Source of the DNA: Peronospora farinosa
Taxonomy: Eukaryota; Oomycota; Peronosporomycetes; Peronosporales; Peronosporaceae
NCBI GenBank assembly: GCA_947646735.1
Contig: CANTFK010000966.1
Location: forward strand, 1-64,000
Direction of reading: 5' to 3'
DNA length: 64,000 nucleotides
In this document: in pieces, positions 10,859 to 22,671 of the stretch
Position numbering within the stretch: position 1 is the first letter of the stretch
How the letters are laid out: each line of letters starts with the position of its first letter
Made by a program: the position numbers and the translations under genes
Notes under the pieces: generated by a model
What the model was told of the DNA's origin: nothing
Database searches by the model: none
The model's input: the letters and a program-made list of their open reading frames with translations, nothing else

Positions 10859-11546
10859 GCGCAGGGCCCCCTACTGGCAGAAATGGAGCCCCTAGTACTC
10901 AGGTGGCAGCTCGGGCTCCTAGCCCCAAAGTGATTCATACTCACTTCAATGCCACCATCATGCGCGATGATTTGAGAATGATTATAATCAGCCTCATCGT
11001 TGCTGGAGTGAAGCGAAAACTCTGAGCGTTATTGAATTTTGGCGTTTCCAATATATAAAATTTCGTACATCCTGTTTGTCCCTTCTCCCGTCCACTGTCA
11101 CGGTTCGAGAAGGTCCATCTGGCATCGTTGTCAAACTTGCCGATGGACTACCAAAGGTGTCCCGCGTAAAAAAGCGGTTTTACCGTACACTTTCGACGGT
11201 TTCCAGAGTAATGACGAATTTTTGGTGTACAAGATGAATTATGCATTTGATTGCATACTTGAGATACCGTGGCTGTCACGGTATCAGCCGAAGATAGATT
11301 GGCTATATCTGTACGTCAAACGACGAAGCGGATATGACGTCCGTGAAGTGTTCAATCATTTGTTGGTCGCGTCATCTTACTAGGCTCACGTCAGGGTCGT
11401 GAACGAACTCGCCAAGACTAGTAGTCAACAAACAGAGCCCTCTGTTCGCAGTATATACCATTACACTGATGGAGCCAAAGAACGGGTCGGTCGAACATCG
11501 GTTCCCGCATACACAGACATCGGTCAAACAGGATTTCCCGATTCTA

Positions 11547-11770
11547 AACGAGGCGGTCGAGCAGGGGCCTTTGCATACAAGCACATCGGACGAGCAGAGG
11601 CTATAGAGGCGTTCGAGTAGGGGCTCCTGCATACAAGCGCATCGGCTGAGAAGAGGCTCCCGATTAATATCGAGGCGGTCGAGCAGGGCTCCCGCGTATA
11701 AGCGCATCGGACAAGCAGAGGCTACCGATCTATATAGAGGCGGTCGAGCAGGGGCTCGAGCAACAGAGTG
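11547..11770 (+). repeat. Degenerate tandem repeats in the protease-RT linker (family B)
   Basis: About three imperfect units of roughly 70-90 bp contain GGCGGTCGAGCAGGGGCTCC and ACAAGCGCATCGG. In one frame they give a recurrent AVEQG motif. Family A has unrelated-length repeats with VEQG/VEPG motifs in the same pol position. Confidence 0.6.
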
Positions 11771-14237
11771 AGGTGGTCGACGACGATCTCCCGCCTTTGA
11801 TTGACGAATATGGGCGGACTACGGATTCGCATGAGACCGACATGGTGGAGACAGAGCTCCCACGTCTAGAGGGGGGGGGGGGTACATCATCCTCTTCTGA
11901 TAGATCTCGAGAAGGGGCTCGAGATGCAAGATAAAACGCAAGAAATGAGCACGCCGATCACCGAGACGACGCAATTCACGTCAACATGCTGATGCATTTG
12001 ATTCCGAAGTGACGGAATCCGTATGCACGCTTGAATATGTGGAGGGTTCTACACATCGTGGACGATACATTGAGGTAGCGAGCCCGCAGTGCACTGCTGC
12101 AGATACCACATCTCCGCCAGAACTTGCATGGAAAGACTTCCTTCATGACCTCAAGGCCGGCGACATCGAGCAAGTGTGCATTGTTTCAGCCACCGAAGCA
12201 GCTAGTGAAGAAGTTCTGGAGGATCGCCCTAAGAGCGCCAAGTTTAAATCAGCGCGCGAAGAACGCTTCGCGGCACAGTCTTGGGATGCTCTTCGTGCTT
12301 CGGGCAACCCTGTATACAATATCGCCCGTGAGTACGCCGATATTTTCCCGGAGAAAATTCCAGCTGAGCTTCCAGCGGATCGTGGAGTGCGGCACGAGAT
12401 AGATCTCGTGTCAGGATCGAAGTATTGCGTGACACGGCAGTGGCCGTTACCGCGTGATTAAGTCCTCGCTATTGATGAATTTTCGAGGGTCGCCGCAAGG
12501 CTGGCCGTGTCCGCGAGACCATTCGAGTCCGACTTTCTGTGTGAAGAAAGCCAACGGCGGTTGGCGCATTGTGAACGCCTTCAACAAGCTGAATGACGCC
12601 ACGATCTCGGCTCAAACGCCTGTTTCTCGAAAAGACATACCATTGGATACCATGTCCGGGAGTAAGATCTACTGCGCCATAGATCTGACAGACGGTTTCT
12701 ATCATATCCTCATGAGGGACAGTGAAATTCCGTTCAATGCGGTCAGCACCCCAAGCGTGATGCTTTCGGAGTGGATAGTCATGCCACAAGGTCTTAAGAA
12801 CGCAACAGCTACGTTCACTCGGATGGTGACACAAGTACTTCGTCCACAGTCGCGATTTTGCACCGAGCTACTTTGACGACATTTTTGTATACAGCCGCGC
12901 TGAGCAAAAGCTCAGCGCTACGGAGGTACACCTTCGTCACTTGAAGCAGGTGTTTCAAGTTACGCGCGAGAATGAATTGTATGCGAATTTGAAGAAATGT
13001 GTCTTCTGCGCTCCCGAGATTCCAGTACTCGGGTTCTACGTCAGCAAGGAAGGTGCCCGCGCTGATCCTAAGAAGATCTCATCGATCTGTTCCTGGACAA
13101 CGCCCAGGAAACAAACTGAATTACGTCAATGGCTCGGTCGGGCAAATAACTTGCATAAGTACACGAAGAACTATGCTGAGCTAATTTAGCCATTATCGAC
13201 TTTGCTCAAGAAAGACGCAGTATGGTTATGGAAGGCAGAACATCAATCTGTCTTCGACTCCGTGAAGAAGAGCTTGTCCGAGGCACCGGTGCTGATGTTA
13301 CCTGATGACTCTAAGCCATTCCACGTCGTATGTGACGCGAGAAATTTAGCTATAAGATGCGCCCTCATGCAATTCGATGACGAAAGTCGAAAATGCGTCG
13401 TAAGTTTTCAATCACCAAAGATAAACCCTGCAGAGAGAAAACTATCCGGTACACGACAAGAAACTTTTGGCTACGCGTTACGCGCTAATCAAGTTTATAG
13501 TATATTTGCTTGGCGAAAAGATGTTTTCTATCTACACAGATCACGCATCATTTCGTACCGCCGTCAAGAGCCCTCACGTGTCCCAGCGTATGACACGGTG
13601 GTTATCATTCTTCGCCGAGTATAATTTTGTGGTGCATTACAAGACTGGCAAGAATAACATTCTCGCTGACGCGCTTTCTCGTCGTCCTGATTACGATCCT
13701 CGGCGCGACATGAGTCATCAAACAGATAATGTTGATGACGACGAAGATATCTATGCGTGTTGTATTGATCTGGGGCTCAATGCGATGATTTCGACATCCG
13801 TGCTGTCGATCCGAACTCACATCGCTGAATCCTACGCGAATGATTCCTTCTATGCAGGAATCATCAATTATCTCGGGGACCCGAGCGAAAATTTACTCGC
13901 GAAGTTGACGAAACCAATATGCGATAACATCAAGCGTTACGCGCTTGACGGTCCGTTGATGACGTACATGATGGACGTCTTTGATTCCCCGCGTGGGGTC
14001 ATCCCTGCTGATGACGACCTTCCGAGCCCAATTGGTTCATGAATTTCACGACAGCACAGCTGGCGGACGCCTGGGTTGCGAAAAGACGTTTGCGGCTATT
14101 TCTCGCATATTTTTCTGGTTGCGAATGTATAGAACATCCATTAATGGGTGCGCTCCTGTGAAACCTGTCAGTGTGTGAAGCCCGCGCCGTCTTCACAAGC
14201 CCCATTGCGTCCGCTTCCGATTGTTACCGAAGCCTGG

Positions 14238-15281
14238 TGTGGTGAAGTGCTTGTTAGAAATATGGAGACCCCAGAAGCCAAGTGAAAATACGGTGTATCA
14301 GATTAATGAGACCAGATAAATAGGGGACTCGAGAGGAAGCGACCGTTGATGGAGAACAATCTGCAGGACCTACAAAAGAGAAATCAGTATCAGGGTACCG
14401 GTTAATCGGCACCGAAAGGAGTCGACCATGGTCCCATTTGAAATGCCCGGTCCCTCATTGGTGGATCCGGTCCCTCTTGGTCGACCCGGTCCCTCATCGG
14501 TATACCTGAGTCCCTCGTCGGTCGACCTGGGTCCCTCATTGGTCGACCCGGTCCCTCTTCGGTCGATCCGGGTCCCTCGGGGTTCAGCCACTCCGGACCA
14601 GTTAACACAAGTATCAGACTAGTCGACGCAAGGAATCAGAGCTTCAGGCAAGGATAGAGTAAAGGAGTTAAAAGGATAGGACTATATTAAATACTACTCA
14701 ATTTGCGATCTACGTGGCACGACTCCGTCACCTAAGAAGAACTTGCTCTAAGCTACCACCTGTTCCGGGAAGGGATATATTTTGGCCCCCGTCGAAGACA
14801 GTTGTGTAGCGAAGTTCAAGTGCGAATAGAGCTCCAGGATATATTTGGCCTGTGACCTCTTTCGAGTAGAAACACCCCCCAAGACCCGCTATCGGAAGCG
14901 GTCTCCCTTACCTCACGGTATGGGAGCAAAGAAAAGGTCAGGTGGTTAATACCCCTGAAACAGAAGGAAAAGGCCAGGGACGACAAGCGCCCCTGAAGAA
15001 TTTGGCTCTAAGTCCACTCTCGACAAGGTCGATCGAGTGGCCACCTACCGGCTCACCGAGTGAAGCATATCCACTCGAGGCCCCCCAGGTCTACCTCCCT
15101 CAAGGCAGACATCTACATCGTCACCAAGTCCTCCGAAGAGTGCAACCCGCCAGCCGACGGGTACACAAGGTGATAGAAGGTCCATACGCGGCATCGGGGT
15201 ACCCCCTCCGACAGTCTGCAGTCCGGCACAATGAGTGGTTTGGGGTCTCATCATACAATTCTGAGTACCCACTCCACCACA
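14238..15281. mobile_element. 1044-bp unknown insertion in family B integrase
   Basis: Integrase reads GAAGC then CTGG before the insertion and CTGG then CGTTCGG after it. Removing one CTGG and the insert restores the frame encoding EAWRSVS, as in family A. The insert starts TGTGGTGAAGTG and ends CACTCCACCACA, an inverted repeat matching at 11 of 12 positions. No coding capacity is recognised. It contains a short minisatellite (about 14440-14585, GGTCCCTC and GGTCGACC units of roughly 20-25 bp). It could be a non-autonomous element or a solo LTR of another family. Confidence 0.8.
14440..14585. repeat. Minisatellite, roughly 20-25 bp units
   Basis: About six to seven imperfect copies of CGGTCCCTCATTGGTCGACC-like units lie in a row inside the 14238-15281 insertion. 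Confidence 0.7.
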
Positions 15282-16458
15282 CTGGCGTTCGGTCAGCATA
15301 AATTTTATCTTTGGACTTCCACCGGATGAACAGAAACGCACGGGCGTATTGGTACTAGTGGATCAAAATCGCAAAATGGTGTATTTGGTCAGGTCACCGC
15401 CAACACTACGGCGGAGATGACAGCAAAGATCTTCATTGGCCTTATCTTCAGGCATCACGGCTTGCCAGAATCTATTGTTTCAGATCGTGCCCCGCGTTTC
15501 ACTACGGCTTTTTGGGCCGAATTATTCCAGCTATTAGGCACGGCAGCCCTCCAGAGACAAATGAGCAAACGGAGCATGTGAACAGAGTGCTTGAAGATGT
15601 CTTGCGCAGTTATGCAACATCGTTCTCGTCGTGGAGCTCGTTTCTTCCACTTGCAGAGCTTGCAATCAACAATGGTGCCCATGCGTCAACCGGGTTGACG
15701 CCCTGTTGCGTTAACAACGCGAGGCATCCTCACGTTCCGGCGCTTCTTGCTCTCTCAGCTTCAGAGCACCCAGACCCAAAGCTAGGTGGGGGAGTATCTA
15801 CGGATAAAATTGCGCCAAAACTGTTGATGACTGATTGCGATATAGGCAAGGTTGCTACCGATGCAACTTATGCTGGTAACTTTGTGGCCAACGGCATATC
15901 GACTCCTGACGCGATGCATTCCATCGCGTCTCCCGTAGCTAATTTTGCCCCCAATGGGGACTCGTCGCCAGTAAGTTCAGCTGCAGTAACCGAATCGCTA
16001 CTATTACGACAAGGGATCACGCGTTTTGTGCGTGATGCATTACAAGAGGCAGTCGACAAGCAAAAAGAGAATGCAGACAGAAAAGGTCGAAAGAATATGC
16101 TGACATTTCGAGAAGGTGACAGAGTATTATTATCAACAAGTAGATTACAGAACACCTCAGTGACGAATTTGGGCGCTAATAAGTTAGCTCCAAAATATAT
16201 TGGCCCATTTCGGATTGTTAAGGTGCATGGTGACGCTTACACGCTAGACATACCTACGTCTATGCGTTTGCACCCGACGTTCTACGTTGCGCGCCTCAAA
16301 GCTTACCTACCGGCGGATTTCCCTTCGAATATTCCCCGCTCTTCTGTGCCGGCTTCAAATCCGACATCCCTTGACGACGACGTTGACGACGACTGGGTCA
16401 AAGTCCTGCCCGAACGCGTGCAGACTAGATCTTCTGGGGTCCTCCGAACGCAGTCATA

Positions 16459-17705
16459 TCAAGTTGACGTCGGCGTTTGACGTAGGCGTTCAACCAGTAC
16501 CAGCTGCTCACGTCGAGTCTGCTCAGCAGCCTCAGTCGCAGCATCCGCACGATCTTGAGCTCTCTCAGCCATCTCGCGAGCATCAAGTAGGACATTCTCC
16601 GACTCCTCGGCTTCAGCGCGAAGTGGGTGAAGCTCGTCATTCGACGGTACAGGAGCCCGACTGCGAGAATCGGCGCTCATCGCCATAGGTCTTTCGTCGT
16701 GATGCTCCTCCGCCCTTAATTGATGCATCGGGTGCGCGACGCTGGATTGTCGACCTTATTGTCGATCACGAGGACCACAATCCCTAGGCGCCGAGTAATA
16801 ACTCGGCGCCCACGAAGAACCATGTCAAGAAACATAACAGGGTTCGTTGGTTGGGATATTCCTCGGTGAACGATACATTGGAGCCATCGAGTACGCTGTC
16901 CCAAGATGTCCCGGACGTGTTCGAGAACTATAAATCCCGTAGAAATACGGTGATCGTGATCGACGCTGCCGGTTCCATCTCCGATCTCGCGAGCCGTAAT
17001 GCTCGCGAGCAACGAAACCACGACGACCTCCCGAGCGACTCCGAGAGCAAGACCTATTACGAGGCTCGGAAGCATATGGATGATATTTATGACGACCTCG
17101 GCTACGTGAACGCCCAAGGCGATCTTAAGGACGCAATCTCACTCGCCGTAGCTCGGACACCTGGAGCTGCGAAAGGCTTCTCTTATAACGGGAAATTCAT
17201 GGACGAATATGATCGGTCATGCCTCGCGTACACACCAAGTCGTCCCATTCCTGCCGGACCGGTCGCAATCTGCCCATGTTGCACGTTGGACATCCCTCAC
17301 GAACATGGACGTAACAAATGTGATACTCGTCACAAGTCATACGACAGATGCGCCGGCGCAGGTCAATAGCGTGTCTATCACGCATTCCTTTGCGACCATC
17401 TAACCAGGACGTGAAGGACATTTCTTCACGTCGACTAGCGTTCCAGCGTCTGATAAAGGCACACCAAGACCTCTGCAGCGCATCGTCGGTATACGCGTTG
17501 CTTTGCCTCTCACTGTACGGTATCGCGTGAAGAGGTCCTTCACGACCTCCAGTGGCTCGGGTTCGACAGCACCTTCAAGACAATACAAGCGCCACGGTTT
17601 CAAGTCCCCATCCATGACCTGCGGCGCGTGTTCTCTTCGGATCGTTGCTTGGTGTCCCCATTTCTGGTTGTCAGAGACATTGTTTCGTGGACGCCCAGGG
17701 TCCAT
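16459..17705 (-). pseudogene. Antisense-encoded protein of family B (broken)
   Basis: On the minus strand, starting just inside the 3' LTR and running towards integrase, 17400-17705 encodes WRLYCLEG and LFTRYRTVRG. The next frame (17197-17421) encodes SWLDGRKGMRDRHAIDLRRR and CYVHVREGCPTCNMG. Then 16459-16728 encodes an Ala/Glu/Arg-rich, coiled-coil-like segment (ENVLLDAREMAERAQDRA). This matches the order of the antisense protein of family A (YTLQLYDLSG, LWLDNREELRTDH, CFVHVNEGCQSC, then a coiled-coil-like tail). The cysteine motif differs from family A mainly at synonymous third positions. Frameshifts make this copy non-functional. Confidence 0.65.
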
Positions 17706-17803
17706 GCTGCTCAGTTATGTCTAACTGAGCAGGTTCGAAGTTACGTCGCTGGTCGAGAAGAAACTTTCTGCGTTTCGCGCTTACGTTAAGGTAAGCGCAA
17801 TTT

Positions 17804-17814
17804 AAAGAGGGGGG
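17804..17814 (+). other. Polypurine tract of family B
   Basis: The purine run AAAGAGGGGGG ends three bases before the 3' LTR. Confidence 0.75.
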
Positions 17815-17817
17815 TGA

Positions 17818-18131
17818 TGGAATGGGGCAACCTATTACATAAGTAGTTATAGGCGTAATACATAATTACATAAGTAGGCATAGGGCAGTATCCGATTAGC
17901 GGATACTGCGTGTCATTTTATTATTGGTTTTTTTATTGGGGTGCCAGACCCAATAATTAGCCAATAATAAACTGACTTCCATATTGAGTGGTTTCCATGA
18001 GCTAGGGAACATATTCGCACTTAATGCGAATTAAACAAAAATAAAAACAGAGTTATATTTACGAGTTAATGATGAGCGCTTTCTCAACGCCCTTTTAGTG
18101 TAAGACAGTAACGGGTCTTTAGCCCATTACA
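17818..18131 (+). repeat. 3' LTR of family B
   Basis: It is 314 bp, the same length as the 5' LTR, with about eight substitutions between the two. It starts TGGAATGGGG (mutated TGTAATGG) and ends CCCATTACA. Confidence 0.9.
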
Positions 18132-18136
18132 GGAGG

Positions 18137-18208
18137 TCTAAAGTACCACGTACCTTTTTCAGACCTATCATATGCTTAACGAACTCGTGTAGTTATTGGC
18201 CCGTTACA
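18137..18208 (-). repeat. Left inverted repeat of MULE, inner part
   Basis: This continues 9079-9478 across the family B insertion. Its inner end, read on the minus strand, is TGTAACGGGCC, matching TGTAACGGGAC at the inner end of the right copy (30409). Confidence 0.7.
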
Positions 18209-18231
18209 TCGGCAACTTTTCCCTTGGACTC

Positions 18232-20280
18232 AACGCTTTGACCTTAACTTAAAGTTTGACGACGGAACCATCTTGCCTATGCTTCCGGAAGATATGCTCA
18301 TTGAAAATGTATTCGCCAAACATTACAATGCCCTTACTGCCTTAAAGAAAGCCTCTCACGAGCACGGATTCTCCGTCAAGAAATAAGAAAACGAACAGAG
18401 CCAAATCAGCCGAGCCCAAGAATGTTTGGCTCTTCATTACCTATTACATTGGTTGCGCTCGTGCACTGAAACTAGACAGTCGTTTAAAGGACGGGGCGAA
18501 GCCGAAACGAAAGCACCGCTATCTGTTGACAAGTTGCAAGTGGAGCGCAACTATTAAGAATGATGCGCCTGGTAATACTGGCTACCTCATTATCGCTTTT
18601 GCTGGGGAGCATAATCATCCCGCTGCGCTTAAATTACAATCTTTTCCAATTGCCCGTAGAATGAGCAAGGAGAAGCCTGAAAATTCGAAGCGATTACTGA
18701 GAACTGGCTTGAAGCCGTCATCTGTCTTAGACGTGATTCGAAGTGACCTTGCAGATGAGATCTGTCTAGTGGCTGAGAGGGATATAGTAAACATTCAACA
18801 GTCTGAGTGCGTACAAGAATTAGATGGACTGACGGAATTGGAAGCTCTTAAGAGAAATTTGAATGCGTACGACGCAAAGGTTAAGACTCGAGTAGACGGC
18901 GACGGGCATTTAACCCACCTGCTGATCATCCCTCACACGATTCTCGAGCTACTTTAAATGAAATGGCGAACGACTGTGGTGAAGTTAGAAGAAAACTACC
19001 GCACAAATGTCCATTGCGATGGAATGCTGCATATCATCAGTTCCTACAAATACCAATCGAGCGTCACCTTAGCCTAATTCTTTGTGCGCATTACCACAGA
19101 GAAGAATTTAACCTGAATTTTCAGTCGGTGTTGGATTTCAGCGGACACAGATGTAGCAATTGGAACGCTATGAATAAAGTTTTCCCGAAGTACCCCCATC
19201 TTCTTTACTACATGCATATTCAAGAAAATATACGAAAACACCATAGAGGAAGTTTTCCTAGCAAAGAGCAAGTTGAAGATGCTGCACTAGTGGGAGTGGA
19301 TCTAAACACTTGGGACACCTTTGTGGAAAACTTTGCAAATTTGTGCCTGCGAACATTTACCGAGGAAGACCTATACAAAATATGGACCGCAAATGAAGAA
19401 GCGCGTCGCGGGAGAATGTGCCAAGTATGCACAAAATATTTGGTTTAATACTGTCAAGGAGAGATTTTGAGCCCCCTGGTTCACTCACGTATTCCAATTT
19501 GGTCAACTGACGACTTCATAGTGTAGTGGGCTCACGCCGCGTTTAAAAAAGAATAAGCCTCCTCCCAAAAGTCGCTGTGTATGATCTACAAGCCAATCGA
19601 GAAAGTGGCGGCCAAGTAATTGGATAAATGCCAAAAAGCGCGGTCGGATGACTTATGAGCCGCGCAGATGCGCCCTCCTCCGATTTTTAGCGACCCTGTG
19701 TGTACAATTTCCCTCAACTCTTTAACACCCTTTAAAAGCAACTGGGCATTGCAAAAAGTAAATTCAAGAAGAAATAAGAGTTGGTCCCAGGACGTTACCA
19801 AAAGCCGCTTTGTGACGGTTTGTATTTATAGGTTCATTAGTTACATGGGTTCTCACCATTTATTTGATTTGGCTGAGAAGAATGGTGAAGAGGATGCACG
19901 AGTGGATCCTACCACCATTCACGTTTTTTGGTTCCTGGACAAAACATAAAAACCACTTTCCAACCGCAAAAGCTCGACAATAAAACCTTTGCAGAACAAA
20001 GGCAAAACAAAACCGTAAAGGCACGCTGACCCACTGGACCTGATAATAACGGGAAGAAGGTACCGAAAAGGCGTGGAATGCAGATGTGCCATGTTTGTAG
20101 GAAGTATGTTCGACATAACATTGCAACGTGTCACCAGAAACACCCCAAAAAAGCTGCTGTAAGGGAAGTTGGGGTACCAACACGGCGTCTGACGCCAATG
20201 CGAGAAGAAATTCGTGAATTTTTTACCGCCTCAGCCAGCGCTTCACCAGGAAGCTCACCCTCACCCACCGCCGCAACTTG
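18232..20280 (+). pseudogene. MULE/FAR1-type transposase, degenerate
   Basis: The N-terminal FAR1-like DNA-binding region reads LTALKKASHEHGFSVKK (about 18330), then SCKWSATIKN and GEHNHPAAL (18530-18625), the Cys-Cys-His-His pattern of MULE transposases. The catalytic-domain part (about 19080-19430) has MNKVFPKYPHLLYYMHIQENI, matching the region around the transposase helix where MULEs read HLLCxWHIxKN. A C-terminal zinc knuckle, CHVCRKYVRHNIATC, lies at about 20083-20128. Stops near 18384 and 18957 and frame changes break the gene. Such transposases move elements by cut and paste and often have long terminal inverted repeats, which are present here. The coding region runs on into the minisatellite. 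Confidence 0.75.
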
Positions 20281-20448
20281 AGCAGCTTCATTGCCCTGTA
20301 ATGCGGTCCCAGGCACCGCAGCTGCAGATTAAAGAGTGCCACTACCCGCAATGCAGTCTCAGATGCATTATGGTGAGTCGCTGCTTTCAATGCAGCAGTA
20401 CAGTCAGTTGCAGGCACCATTGATGCAGCACGGTCATTGCAGCCTTTA

Positions 20449-21444
20449 ATGCAGCAATACGGCCAGTTGCAGACATCGATGTAGCACGGTCATTGCAGCC
20501 TTTAATGCAGCAATACGGCCAGTTGCAGACATCGATGCAGCAATACGGCCAGTTGCAGACATCGATGCAGCAATACGGCCAGTTGCAGACATCGATGCAG
20601 CAATACGGCCAGTTGCAGACATCGATGCAGCAATACGGCCAGTTGCAGACATCGATGCAGCAATACGGCCAGTTGCAGACATCGATGCAGCAATACGGCC
20701 AGTTGCAGACATCGATGCAGCAATACGGCCAGTTGCAGACATCGATGCAGCAATACGCCAGTTGCAGACATCGATGCAGCAATACCCATTGCAGCCTTTA
20801 ATGCAGCAATACGGCCAGTTGCAGACATCGATGCAGCAATACGGCCAGTTGCAGACATCGATGCAGCAATACGGCCAGTTGCAGACATCGATGCAGCAAT
20901 ACGGCCAGTTGCAGACATCGATGCAGCAATACGGCCAGTTGCAGACATCGATGCAGCAATACGGCCAGTTGCAGACATCGATGCAGCAATACGGCCAGTT
21001 GCAGACATCGATGCAGCAATACGGCCAGTTGCAGACATCGATGCAGCAATACGGCCAGTTGCAGACATCGATGCAGCAATACGGCCAGTTGCAGACATCG
21101 ATGCAGCAATACGGCCAGTTGCAGACATCGATGCAGCAACACGGTCATTGCAGCCTTTAATGCAGCAATACGGCCAGTTGCAGACATCGATGCAGCAATA
21201 CGGCCAGTTGCAGACATCGATGCAGCAATACGGCCAGTTGCAGACATCGATGCAGCAATACGACCAGTTGCAGACATCGATGCAGCAATACGGCCAGTTG
21301 CAGACATCGATGCAGCAATACGGCCAGTTGCAGACATCGATGCAGCAATACGGCCAGTTGCAGACATCGATGCAGCAATACGGCCAGTTGCAGACATCGA
21401 TGCAGCAATACGGCCAGTTGCAGACATCGATGCAGCAGTGTGAC
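20449..21444 (+). repeat. 30-bp minisatellite, about 29 full copies
   Basis: The unit ATGCAGCAATACGGCCAGTT plus GCAGACATCG repeats head to tail in three blocks starting at 20505 (9 copies), 20801 (11 copies) and 21160 (9 copies). The blocks are separated by a recurring CATTGCAGCCTTTA spacer, which gives a higher-order structure. In the transposase direction each unit encodes MQQYGQLQTS, a Gln-rich decapeptide. All six frames are open across most of it because the unit is a multiple of three without stops. Confidence 0.95.
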
Positions 21445-22046
21445 AAGCCGCGCCTTTTCGTGCAGCTTCCCCACCCAGACATGAGTTTACTTCATGGACA
21501 GCAAGCACCGAGCCAGGAAGAGATAGTGTATCTATTTGTATTTCCTTGTTGCTGACGGATGGGTAATGTGTGCACTGGGACAAGATACGATAATTCTCGT
21601 GGCTCAAGACCACTAATATTCAGGTTGGAAACATCATTCCGCGTCCTACTTCATTTTGCTCGCCTCTTTTTCATCTCTTTTTAGCTGGCCTCACCACATG
21701 CTGGCAGACAAGCTGGAAGCTGCTACGCGCGACTCAGAATTTTAATCGACCTCAATGTATGGTAAGAAGCACACTCCCTAAGCAATGCTATGATCTGCAA
21801 TCTGCCACTCCATACTACGATAGCATGCTCGTCGGGATCAAATTAGTTTTCATCATCCGCAAGTGTCGTAATGTTAGCACTAGGCGACGCGAGCATCTGC
21901 CCATGCAATTCCTGGGTGCATACAGGATGGGGAGCGCGCATGGTCAAGATTCTTGGGTGCTGCATTGAGTTCGAGGTCATTTATGGTAGGAAGCCACTGG
22001 GTAAATGAAAATAAAACAATCAAGTAGAATTTCATCCAGCTTATCT
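21445..22046. other. 3' part of MULE interior, no gene seen
   Basis: The Gln-rich frame continues to a stop at about 21555. After that I see only short unconvincing frames, including one of 69 codons at 21759-21968. Confidence 0.5.
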
Positions 22047-22260
22047 GCCCTTGCGACGTCGTGCTAGTGTGGCCGATTGTGAAGTCAAAGGAGCTTTTAG
22101 CTCACCCTCGCCTGAGTCTGGCTCTCCATTATGGATTGTCAAGACTTCAGACGTAGGGTTAACAGAGGCGGGTGATTTATAATCGACGACCTGCTGTTGT
22201 GCCGCGGCTGTTTCTTTCGAAGCAGCGCGCTCATTGGCGCAGACGACGAAGCATGACCCT
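22047..22260 (-). pseudogene. C-terminal part of second MULE gene, cut by A3
   Basis: The minus frame reads ERAASKETAAAQQQVVDYKS and ends with ARRRKGR and a stop at 22047. Joining 30093-30350 to this segment across A3 leaves an open Ser-rich frame through the insertion point (reading SFEVLNLQDSSML across the joint), so both parts probably belonged to one gene. The other half is at 30141-30350. No family recognised. Confidence 0.4.
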
Positions 22261-22294
22261 CGCTGTCAGGAAGCATGGAAGAATCCTGAAGATT

Positions 22295-22299
22295 GAGTA
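22295..22299. repeat. Target site duplication of A3, left copy (GAGTA)
   Basis: GAGTA directly precedes the A3 LTR and recurs at 30093-30097 directly after it. Five bases is usual for Ty3/gypsy integration. Confidence 0.95.
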
Positions 22300-22635
22300 T
22301 GTAACGGGGCTAGAACGTACCGTCACTAGCTTACACGCGCGCTCGAGGAAGACTCAAGCCCAAGTATTAGGTATTAAGTACTTTTTACTCTGATTTTTAT
22401 TTAAGTCGTACTACTTACGAAGATTTTAGTCGTAATAAATACGTCAGTGTTCCCGCCTTTCGGGAACCACACAATTTCAGGTTGATTTATCATTGGTCCA
22501 TATTGGGGACTTTAGGCCCCAATAATAAACCAATAATAAATTACCACGCTGTGCCCGCTATTCGGGCCCAGCACCTGCCTACATATGTAATTGTTTGTTT
22601 ATGTTAATGGTATATGTGTAATGTAGCCCATTACA
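22300..22635 (-). repeat. 3' LTR of A3 (336 bp)
   Basis: On the + strand it starts TGTAACGGGGC and ends CCCATTACA. Stem-loops matching those of family B are present; the fourth one has a mismatch here (ACGTC for ACGAC). Confidence 0.95.
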
Positions 22636-22650
22636 TCACCCCCTTCTCAC
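22636..22650 (-). other. Polypurine tract of A3
   Basis: Read on the minus strand, GTGAGAAGGGGGTGA immediately precedes the 3' LTR. Confidence 0.75.
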
Positions 22651-22671
22651 GACAGCACTCACCAACCGTGA

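Larger units (their letters stand above)
11039..16480 (+). pseudogene. pol of family B: protease, linker, RT, RNase H, integrase
   Basis: Protease end: 11039-11383 (LPYTFDGFQSNDEF, IPWLSRYQPKIDWL). Linker: 11400-11990, with degenerate tandem repeats. RT: 12009-13189 (YCVTRQWPLPRD, FCVKKANGGWRIVNAFNKLN, YFDDIFVYS near 12865). RNase H: 13202-14042 (FHVVCDARNLAIRCALM, YTDHASFRTAVKSP). Integrase zinc region near 14040, core resumed at 15282 (SINFIFGLP; SDRAPRFTTAF; E in TNEQTEHVN) and GPF module at 16180-16310. Integrase is split by the 14238-15281 insertion and other frames are broken. The 15512-16480 frame (322 codons) is the longest intact stretch. Confidence 0.85.
9479..18131 (+). mobile_element. 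Complete Ty3/gypsy family B element (8653 bp)
   Basis: Two 314-bp LTRs (9479-9792 and 17818-18131) enclose a primer binding site, gag, protease, a repeat-rich linker, RT, RNase H, integrase, an opposite-strand gene and a polypurine tract (17804-17814). The flanks TGAGG (9474-9478) and GGAGG (18132-18136) are a target duplication with one mismatch. The element sits inside the left inverted repeat of the MULE. A 1044-bp second insertion lies in its integrase. Coding regions are broken although the LTRs differ at only about eight positions. Confidence 0.9.

Noticed and set aside
16851..17369. Sense-strand 172-codon frame with a CPCC...HEHGRNKC pattern in family B
   Set aside because: It mirrors the opposite-strand gene. 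The conservation with family A (third-position changes) follows the minus strand, and I could not align this sense frame with family A.
20449..21444. CRISPR-like array
   Set aside because: The 30-bp repeats are contiguous with no unique spacers, in a eukaryotic genome; this is a minisatellite.
20502..21613. Long minus-strand frames of 271-326 codons across the minisatellite
   Set aside because: They arise only because the 30-bp unit has no stop in any frame. They show no homology and run against the transposase.
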